12,334 nt of DNA from Bacteroidales bacterium UBA3742. Lineage in GTDB: Bacteria; Bacteroidota; Bacteroidia; Bacteroidales; Paludibacteraceae. The notes beneath the pieces were generated by a model. It saw only the letters and a list, made by a program, of their open reading frames with translations, was not told the DNA's origin and ran no database searches. The number at the start of each line of letters is the position of its first letter. The first letter of the stretch is position 1. Below are positions 8,105 to 12,100 of this stretch, one piece after another. The position numbers and the translations under genes are program-made. Location: assembly GCA_002371785.1 (NCBI GenBank), contig DFGU01000109.1:1-12334 (forward strand). Reading direction: 5' to 3'.

Positions 8105-8965
8105 ATGCGTCGGCTGAAACTCATATGGGTTGTCCTATGCCTCGTCCTCCTTTCCGGGCGCGGCATGGGACAACCTCGCATTCTGTACATGGAGGAGCGC
8201 GTACCCGTAGCCCATGGCGACACCGCCAGAGGATTTCTGTTCATGCCCATGGGCGTTCGTCCCGCGGACGGATATCCGGCCATTCTGCTGCTCCACGACC
8301 ATGGAGCCTATTTCGAGTTGGGCGCCAAGAAATTCCTGGACTCGACGTGGGTCCATCGGTTCTACGACGATCAAGACCTACCCTACCTGCTTGCCGCTGA
8401 AGGGTATGTGGTACTGAGCATCGATGCGCGCTATTGGGGCAGTCGCCGGAGCGAACTCACCCAACCGCAGTACTACGACTCGCTCGGTGGGCAGTGGTTC
8501 AACCTCATCTTGCAGGACGACCAAGCCTGCATCGACTACCTCGATCAGATTCCAGAGGTCGATATGCGACGTATCGCCGCCTGTGGCTTCTCGATGGGCG
8601 CCTATCGGGCTTGGCAACTGGCCGCAGCCGACCGACGCATTCGGGTATGCTGCGCCGCCAACTGGATGACCACCCTTGCGCTCAACCGACGCAACGACTC
8701 CTGGTGCGCCATGCGTCGGCCCGAGATGGACGATCGGGAGTTTTACGATATCGCCTCGCGCATATACCCGCGCGCGTTCCTATTGCAATATGGGTTGCAG
8801 GACCATCTATTCCCCCTCGCTGGCGTGGACACCTGCGTCTCGCACATCCGACATGCATACCGCTATCGGCCCTCACGCTTCTGCGTTAGGTCGTATGACG
8901 AAAAACACCGTTTTACGCGTCAACATATGGCCGATTGGCTCGATTTTCTAAAAAAATACCTATAA
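8105..8965 (+). CDS. Secreted alpha/beta hydrolase, dienelactone hydrolase-like
   Basis: The 286-residue protein starts with a signal peptide (MRRLKLIWVVLCLVLLSGRGMG, likely cut before Q23), so it should be exported. The alpha/beta-hydrolase fold is shown by YPAILLLHDHG (58-67, oxyanion region), the nucleophile elbow GFSMG with S163, an acid in YGLQDHLFP (D233) and a histidine in YDEKHRF (H268). This arrangement fits the dienelactone hydrolase and acetyl-esterase-like group; the substrate cannot be named. The central segment has several cysteines (C160, C182, C183, C201, C244, C260) that could form disulfides outside the cytoplasm. The start codon directly follows the stop of the TPR-like gene, so both are probably translated from one mRNA. 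No strong terminator follows, only a 14-bp A/T palindrome at 8964-8977. Confidence 0.87.
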   Translation: MRRLKLIWVVLCLVLLSGRGMGQPRILYMEERVPVAHGDTARGFLFMPMGVRPADGYPAILLLHDHGAYFELGAKKFLDSTWVHRFYDDQDLPYLLAAEGYVVLSIDARYWGSRRSELTQPQYYDSLGGQWFNLILQDDQACIDYLDQIPEVDMRRIAACGFSMGAYRAWQLAAADRRIRVCCAANWMTTLALNRRNDSWCAMRRPEMDDREFYDIASRIYPRAFLLQYGLQDHLFPLAGVDTCVSHIRHAYRYRPSRFCVRSYDEKHRFTRQHMADWLDFLKKYL

Positions 8966-8988
8966 AAATGCATTTTTTTGCAGAAAAA

Positions 8989-9040
8989 TTTGCATATATC
9001 AGAAAAAAGCAGTACTTTTGCACCCGCTTTTGAAAAAAGC
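8989..9040 (+). promoter_or_regulatory. tRNA-Gln promoter and conserved leader
   Basis: TTTG (8989-8992), a 20-bp spacer and TACTTTTG (9013-9020) match the Bacteroidetes consensus exactly. The leader CACCCGCTTTTG plus an A-run is nearly the same as that of tRNA-Lys. The A/T tracts upstream of TTTG are also alike at both sites. Confidence 0.88.
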
Positions 9041-9042
9041 CA

Positions 9043-9113
9043 TGCTCAATGGTGTAATGGTAGCACTACAGATTCTGGTTCTGTCTGTCTGGGTTCGAGT
9101 CCTGGTTGAGCAA
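9043..9113 (+). tRNA. tRNA-Gln (anticodon CTG)
   Basis: The 71-nt gene has acceptor arms TGCTCAA and TTGAGCA, a D stem GTG/CAC, an anticodon stem ACAGA/TCTGT around loop TTCTGGT with anticodon CTG, and a T arm CTGGG-TTCGAGT-CCTGG that pairs with two G-T wobbles. CCA is not encoded; the next bases are CAAAA. It reads CAG codons. Its last 17 nt plus CA recur exactly twice downstream, so this gene is the likely parent of the repeats. Confidence 0.95.
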
Positions 9114-9115
9114 CA
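9097..9115 (+). repeat. tRNA-Gln 3'-end repeat, copy 1 (within the gene)
   Basis: GAGTCCTGGTTGAGCAACA is the 3' part of the T arm, the acceptor strand and two flanking bases of the intact tRNA-Gln. Identity with copy 3 extends to 26 nt (9094-9119). Confidence 0.95.
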
Positions 9116-9122
9116 AAAATGA

Positions 9123-9154
9123 GCAATCACCATTTGGTGGTTGCTTTTTTTTTT
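9123..9154 (+). terminator. Terminator of tRNA-Gln
   Basis: GCAATCACC (9123-9131) pairs with GGTGGTTGC (9136-9144) around ATTT, giving nine pairs with one G-T, followed by ten T residues. This is a textbook rho-independent terminator. Confidence 0.92.
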
Positions 9155-9178
9155 GCTTATATCAAGGACGAGAACCCA
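9155..9178 (-). repeat. Degenerate inverted copy of the tRNA-Gln 3' end, A
   Basis: Directly after the T-run of the first terminator, AGGACGAGAACCCA (9165-9178) matches the reverse complement of the tRNA T arm at 12 of 14 positions. A weaker match to the acceptor end lies before it (GCTTAT against GCTCAA). Confidence 0.6.
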
Positions 9179-9190
9179 TTTCTTCGGGGT

Positions 9191-9215
9191 CCCAGAGGAT
9201 TTCCAATCCTTGGGG
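9191..9215 (+). other. Stable hairpin in the first repeat core
   Basis: CCCAGAGGATT (9191-9201) pairs with AATCCTTGGGG (9205-9215) around TCC, with ten of eleven positions paired (one a G-T). It has no T-run, so it does not look like a terminator. Confidence 0.6.
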
Positions 9216-9286
9216 AGAGCGCAGCGCATCCGAGTACTTACTACCTGAACGCTGTTTAGGTACATGTACGATGATGATGCAAGCGA

Positions 9287-9305
9287 GAGTCCTGGTTGAG
9301 CAACA
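9287..9305 (+). repeat. tRNA-Gln 3'-end repeat, copy 2
   Basis: This is an exact 19-of-19 copy of GAGTCCTGGTTGAGCAACA, 190 bp after copy 1. The preceding bases carry no tRNA acceptor, D or anticodon arm, so it is not a tRNA gene. Confidence 0.95.
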
Positions 9306-9308
9306 TAG

Positions 9309-9332
9309 AAGAGACCTTCGGGTCTCTTTCTT
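9309..9332 (+). terminator. Terminator-like hairpin after copy 2
   Basis: AAGAGACC (9309-9316) pairs with GGTCTCTT (9321-9328) around a stable TTCG loop, followed by TCTT. It lies three bases behind copy 2 and is nested in a longer imperfect hairpin (9287-9348). Confidence 0.7.
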
Positions 9333-9356
9333 GTTGTCATACCGACTCAAACCCAG
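9331..9356 (-). repeat. Degenerate inverted copy of the tRNA-Gln 3' end, B
   Basis: GACTCAAACCCAG (9344-9356) matches the reverse complement of the tRNA T arm at 12 of 13 positions. TTGTTG and TCA before it match the reverse complement of the acceptor end with small gaps. Confidence 0.65.
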
Positions 9357-9442
9357 GTTCTCCGCCGCTTCGCTCTGTCGATTACTGCCGAGGCAATTCT
9401 CTTATCTCACTACGTTCGAACGATTAATCAGCAAGCTGATTT

Positions 9443-9468
9443 TTCGAGTCCTGGTTGAGCAACAAAAA
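9443..9468 (+). repeat. tRNA-Gln 3'-end repeat, copy 3
   Basis: This copy holds the 19-nt repeat (9446-9464). With TTC before and AAAA after it, 26 nt are identical to the tRNA gene at 9094-9119. No other tRNA arm is present upstream. Confidence 0.95.
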
Positions 9469-9493
9469 AAGAGCACTTGCGGTGCTCTTTTTT
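9465..9493. terminator. Bidirectional terminator between copy 3 and hsp20
   Basis: AAAAAAGAGCAC (9465-9476) pairs with GTGCTCTTTTTT (9482-9493), giving twelve pairs. T-runs on both sides let it end the minus-strand hsp20 transcript, whose stop lies 16 bp away, and any plus-strand transcript through copy 3. Confidence 0.85.
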
Positions 9494-9509
9494 CATATTC
9501 GTGCCATTG

Positions 9510-9956
9510 TTATGAGATGGCGATTTGGCGAGTGGTCTTGCCTTCTTCACGTTGGATCTTCGGCAACTCAATCGTCAAGATACCATCTTCTACCTTAGCG
9601 GCGATCTTTGCCTCGTCCACATTGTCAGGCAAGGTGTACTTCTGCTCGAAGTTCGTGTAAGCAAACTCGCGTCTCAGATAGTGAGCATGCTTATCCTCTT
9701 CCTTGTGCTCGAACTTGTTCTCGATGGCAACGCACAAGTTGTGGTCTTCATCGACGTGTACTCGGCAGTACTCTTTCTTAACACCCGGAGCAGCCAGTTC
9801 AACGGTGTAGCTGTTAGCGGTCTCTTTGACGTTTACTGAAGGCGCCACATTGCTGGCCGTGTTCAGAATGTCATTGTTCAAAAACTCGTCGAATACGGTG
9901 GGGAACCATCCGTTTGTCGGCAGCCAACTATTTCTACGATAGATTGCAGGTTTCAT
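9510..9956 (-). CDS. Small heat-shock protein, Hsp20/alpha-crystallin family
   Basis: This 148-residue ATP-independent holdase should bind unfolding proteins in the cytosol. A short N-terminal arm (MKPAIYRRNSWLPTNGWFPTVFDEF) is typical of bacterial members. The alpha-crystallin domain covers about residues 38-134, including SVNVKETANSYTVELAAPG, the FAYTNFEQKYTLP strand region and the conserved A-x4-G-I-L signature (AAKVEDGILTIELPK, 119-133). The C-terminal tail carries an I-x-I motif (IAI, 145-147), used in this family for oligomer assembly. Unlike its neighbours it has a clear Shine-Dalgarno (GGAGGA) seven bases before the ATG. Upstream are a sigma-54-like promoter and repeat arrays, so it is probably expressed alone and under special control. 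It ends at a strong bidirectional terminator. Confidence 0.95.
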   Translation of the reverse strand: MKPAIYRRNSWLPTNGWFPTVFDEFLNNDILNTASNVAPSVNVKETANSYTVELAAPGVKKEYCRVHVDEDHNLCVAIENKFEHKEEDKHAHYLRREFAYTNFEQKYTLPDNVDEAKIAAKVEDGILTIELPKIQREEGKTTRQIAIS

Positions 9957-9963
9957 AATTTAA

Positions 9964-9969
9964 TCCTCC
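9964..9969 (-). promoter_or_regulatory. Shine-Dalgarno of hsp20
   Basis: GGAGGA on the minus strand lies seven bases before the hsp20 ATG. Strong Shine-Dalgarno sites are unusual in Bacteroidetes and none is visible before the other genes here. It is flanked by AATTT and AAATT, which could pair weakly across it. Confidence 0.75.
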
Positions 9970-9977
9970 AAATTTAA

Positions 9978-9994
9978 GTTAAACATCGTTTAAC
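9978..9994 (-). promoter_or_regulatory. Inverted repeat in the hsp20 leader
   Basis: GTTAAAC-GAT-GTTTAAC is a perfect 7-bp inverted repeat about 22 bp before the start codon. It could be an operator or an RNA hairpin near the ribosome-binding site. It is not a CIRCE element, which has a TTAGCACTC half-site. Confidence 0.5.
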
Positions 9995-10046
9995 GTAGCT
10001 TGCGTAGTTTACGTTGTTGGCGTAGTATGCGTAATTGCGTTTTCAC
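9994..10046. repeat. 9-bp periodic CGTA repeats in the hsp20 leader
   Basis: On the plus strand the units are CGTAGCTTG, CGTAGTTTA, CGTTGTTGG, CGTAGTATG and CGTAATTG, then CGTTTTCAC. They start at 9994, 10003, 10012, 10021, 10030 and 10038. The period is nine except for one 8-nt unit. If transcription starts near 10045 on the minus strand, the array lies in the 5' untranslated leader. Confidence 0.7.
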
Positions 10047-10055
10047 CCTAAAAGA

Positions 10056-10071
10056 AGCAAATTATGTGCCA
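10056..10071 (-). promoter_or_regulatory. Sigma-54-like promoter of hsp20
   Basis: On the minus strand TGGCAC, five bases, then TTGCT matches the -24/-12 consensus TGGCAC-N5-TTGCW. The GG (10069-10070) and GC (10057-10058) lie at the required 12-bp distance. Transcription would start near 10045, leaving an 89-nt leader. A shortened TAnnTTTG-like sequence (TAATTTG) overlaps it but lacks a -33 TTTG, so the sigma-54 reading fits better. Confidence 0.62.
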
Positions 10072-10084
10072 ACCCTAAAATCCC

Positions 10085-10138
10085 TGCCAATATGTCCATC
10101 TTTCGTGCCAAATTGTCCACTCTCTGCCATTTTGTCCA
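10085..10138. repeat. Three TGCCA-N3-TGTCCA units upstream of the hsp20 promoter
   Basis: On the plus strand, units start at 10085, 10106 and 10125, spaced 21 and 19 bp, so they lie on nearly the same DNA face. A fourth TGCCA at 10067 forms the -24 box of the promoter. The array ends three bases before the stop codon of the neighbouring GNAT gene. It looks like a row of binding sites for a regulator of hsp20. Confidence 0.65.
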
Positions 10139-10141
10139 TAC

Positions 10142-10717
10142 TCATTTCACTCGCAAGGTCTTTAGCAAAGCAAAGAGTTTAGTCTCGATATACGCAGATC
10201 CATCCAGCCGCATGATCTTCACCAGACGGTCGTCGCCGAGGTAAAGATGGCTACATAGATTGAAAGCACCGGTATCGCGGAAGCCGCATTTGTGCATCAC
10301 ACGTTCAGAGGCTGGATTATCTACAAAGCAGTCACACCATAGCACCTCGAAATGCTGCTCTTGGAAACAGTAGTCAATCATCAGACGCAACGACTCCGAA
10401 CATATACCTTGGTTCCAATAAGGTTTGGCAACCCAATAACCGACCTCTGCATCATGTTCACCGATGGTTATGTTGCTTTCTCCATACAGATAATAGCCTA
10501 TGCAACCGATAGATTCGCCGGTCTGCTTGAGTTCAATCGCCCATGTATGATCATTGTGAAAAACCGTCCGGATTATCTCCAGACTTTCTTCCACGCTCTT
10601 ATGCGGTGGCCATCCGGCACGAGGTCCCACATTCGGATCAGAAGCATATTTGAACAACGCTTCTGCATCACTCTCCCGCCATGGTCGTAATATGATTTTA
10701 TCAGTTTCCATGCTCAT
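10142..10717 (-). CDS. GNAT N-acetyltransferase, RimJ/RimL type
   Basis: The protein of 191 residues (189 from the second ATG) fits the RimJ/RimL group of GNAT enzymes, which move an acetyl group from acetyl-CoA to an amine. Evidence is IILRPWRESDAEALFKYASDPNV at the N-terminus, TWAIELKQTGESIGCIGYY (58-76), the acetyl-CoA loop VGYWVAKPYWNQGICSESL (92-110), and CFVDNPASERVMHKCGFRDTG near the end. The loop has Cys where most members have a small residue, so cofactor binding deserves some caution. A tail of about 20 residues (GSAYIETKLFALLKTLRVK) extends beyond the usual fold. The first ATG (10717) overlaps the preceding stop as ATGA; METDK at 10711 is the alternative start. The substrate is unknown. 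It is last in the five-gene cassette, and no clear terminator follows. Confidence 0.9.
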   Translation of the reverse strand: MSMETDKIILRPWRESDAEALFKYASDPNVGPRAGWPPHKSVEESLEIIRTVFHNDHTWAIELKQTGESIGCIGYYLYGESNITIGEHDAEVGYWVAKPYWNQGICSESLRLMIDYCFQEQHFEVLWCDCFVDNPASERVMHKCGFRDTGAFNLCSHLYLGDDRLVKIMRLDGSAYIETKLFALLKTLRVK

Positions 10718-11409
10718 TCATTGTGTACTGTCAGTTTATTGATACACCAAGCAAAAGCACGTGCGAGGCGGAGATGCGGTGTGACAAAATGACCTCCTTT
10801 TTCCCACACAATCGTGCAATGGTCGGGACCTATTGTGCGTTGCAGATGATCATATTCCCAGCGGATGTTATTACCCACCTGTGCAATAGCTTTGTTCTTC
10901 GTAATCTCTTCACGGTCGCCAAGACTGAGATAGACATAGCGTGCATACACCTCATGTGCATCAGAAAAACCTTTCCAAGCCACTATCCATAGCGAAGGAG
11001 ATGCGGCTGCCACGGCATCAAAGCACTCCGCCTTACAAACCACCCAACGCGCAAATAGACCAGCCAAAGAATATCCTCCCAACACAATCGGCAACTTGCC
11101 GTAGCGTTCAAATATGTACGGTATCAGTTGCTTCGTAATAAAGCCCAAGGTCTCAAAAGCATGGTCGCCAACCGATTGGCGTGGAGAGATATTCGGGTCA
11201 TGCCACGGCGTTAGTTCTTCTTCCCAATCGCTTATCGCAAAGCCCATAAAAACAAACGGCACATGCACCGCTTCTCTGATCGCCATTATCTCCGCATCCA
11301 GCGTAGCATTCTCATGCTCACCCACCGGCTGAATGAGTAGCACTTGCGGTTGCTCGTCTGCGTAGGTGACGCATTTCTTACCTGCTATGTCCGAAAGGAT
11401 CTTTGTCAT
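10714..11409 (-). CDS. Alpha/beta-hydrolase, putative esterase
   Basis: This 231-residue protein without signal peptide has an alpha/beta-hydrolase layout. The nucleophile elbow is GGYSLAGL with S114, the acid is probably D165 in LSLGDRE, and the histidine H207 is in EKGGHFVTPH. The region PQVLLIQPVGE (21-31) is the first core strand and its turn. The pattern recalls cytosolic esterases of the Fes/putative-esterase group, but the N-terminal half is short and the substrate cannot be named. Both ends overlap neighbours by ATGA, so it should be made in step with the 65-residue protein before it and the RimJ/RimL-type enzyme after it. Confidence 0.85.
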   Translation of the reverse strand: MTKILSDIAGKKCVTYADEQPQVLLIQPVGEHENATLDAEIMAIREAVHVPFVFMGFAISDWEEELTPWHDPNISPRQSVGDHAFETLGFITKQLIPYIFERYGKLPIVLGGYSLAGLFARWVVCKAECFDAVAAASPSLWIVAWKGFSDAHEVYARYVYLSLGDREEITKNKAIAQVGNNIRWEYDHLQRTIGPDHCTIVWEKGGHFVTPHLRLARAFAWCINKLTVHNE

Positions 11410-11603
11410 TTATGTGCTCTCACTAACTCGATTGCCTCTTTGCCGCTCAGGTGGTCTATCTCCATGCAGAGGACTGCCACACGCGTATGGCTGATGCCGC
11501 CGGGCATAGCGACCGACTTACCAATCTCATGCTGCAAACCCGCATGGTCACCTGGATTGTATTTCTCGCCCAAGAGACGCAGACCGTGGATCAGTTCTTC
11601 CAT
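11406..11603 (-). CDS. Small protein of unknown function (65 aa)
   Basis: I take the ATG at 11603 (MEELIHGLRLLGEKYNPGD) as the start; the frame stays open further upstream, but only inside the preceding GNAT gene. This gives 65 residues, a 13-nt overlap with that gene and an ATGA overlap with the esterase. The protein is soluble and mixed alpha/beta by eye, with a helical start, a central HEIGKSVAMPGGISHTRVAVLCMEIDHL segment and a helical end (SGKEAIELVRAHK). It has four histidines (H7, H18, H24, H36, with H52 and H64 near the end) but no metal-site pattern I recognise. The tight packing on both sides is the main argument that it is real. I do not recognise the family. Confidence 0.65.
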   Translation of the reverse strand: MEELIHGLRLLGEKYNPGDHAGLQHEIGKSVAMPGGISHTRVAVLCMEIDHLSGKEAIELVRAHK

Positions 11604-12100
11604 GCTCTCCAACCGGTGAATCCGACTAACTCCATTTCCATTCCTGTTTTCTGTGGTTGCATACCCTTGCTTTGGTAGAATTGCATGGCAGCGTCGTTGC
11701 CTGCCCAGACGTTGAGCGTGATAGCATGACAACCTATTGACTTGGCATAGTCGCGCACGAACTCAAACAAGGCGCTACCAATATGCTTACCGCGCGCCGC
11801 TTCGTCCACGCACAGGTCATCAATATACAAAGTCTTGCGGTCTTGCAACAAACGGTCCTCTTTCACTTCCGTTATCTGACAGAACGTATAACCAAGCACT
11901 TCACCATCATCATACACAAAGATAGGTTTCGATTCCTCACCGAGTAGCGTTTCCAGTTCCTGCTCACTGTACTTGGTAGTGTCCGGTTTGAATAGATCCG
12001 GTCGCAGACGATGATGCACCATATCCACCTGATGCAGCAGGTCAATAATACGCGGAATATCCGCCACGGATGCTTGTCTGATAGTATTTGTGTGTGTCAT
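11591..12100 (-). CDS. GNAT N-acetyltransferase
   Basis: The 169-residue protein is a typical stand-alone GNAT enzyme. It has IRQASVADIPRIIDLL at the N-terminus, a central hairpin FVYDDGEVLGYTFCQI (61-76), the signature strand and acetyl-CoA loop LYIDDLCVDEAARGKHIGSALFEF (91-114, with R103-G104-K105-H106-I107-G108), and the C-terminal LNVWAGNDAAMQFYQSKGMQPQKTGMEM, in which Y142 is at the usual general-acid position. The substrate is unknown; this subgroup includes small-molecule and protein N-acetyltransferases. It starts within the stop of the YbaK-like gene (ATGA) and overlaps the next gene by 13 nt. Confidence 0.92.
   Translation of the reverse strand: MTHTNTIRQASVADIPRIIDLLHQVDMVHHRLRPDLFKPDTTKYSEQELETLLGEESKPIFVYDDGEVLGYTFCQITEVKEDRLLQDRKTLYIDDLCVDEAARGKHIGSALFEFVRDYAKSIGCHAITLNVWAGNDAAMQFYQSKGMQPQKTGMEMELVGFTGWRAWKN

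Larger units (their letters stand above)
9116..9509. other. Non-coding block of tRNA-end repeats and hairpins
   Basis: This 394-bp stretch between tRNA-Gln and hsp20 has no credible gene. The short open frames on both strands run across the tRNA, terminators and repeats and resemble nothing known. It holds three terminator-like hairpins, two extra exact copies of the tRNA-Gln 3' end, two degenerate inverted copies, and two unrelated cores of about 85 to 110 bp between them. Core one contains a strong hairpin (9191-9215); core two contains a small terminator-like hairpin, AATCAG-CAAG-CTGATT followed by TTT (9426-9444). Confidence 0.8.

Noticed and set aside
8964..8977. Terminator after the hydrolase gene
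   Set aside because: The 14-bp palindrome has only A-T pairs outside TGCA and cannot form a stable looped stem, so it does not qualify.
9260..9305. A second tRNA gene at copy 2
   Set aside because: No TGCTCAA acceptor partner, D arm or anticodon arm is found upstream of either copy 2 or copy 3.
8999..9340. Minus-strand open frame of 113 codons across tRNA-Gln
   Set aside because: It runs antisense through the tRNA, its terminator and the repeats, so the frame is open by chance.
9097..9464. CRISPR array
   Set aside because: The three repeats are a tRNA end at unequal spacing (190 and 159 bp), the spacers are far too long and hold terminators, and no cas gene is present.
9106..9660. Plus-strand open frame of 184 codons from tRNA-Gln into hsp20
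   Set aside because: It begins in the tRNA, crosses three terminators and ends antisense to hsp20; no family resemblance.
11604..11732. Upstream extension of the 65-residue protein to 108 residues
   Set aside because: The added part lies wholly within the GNAT gene in another frame and reads as arginine-rich noise.
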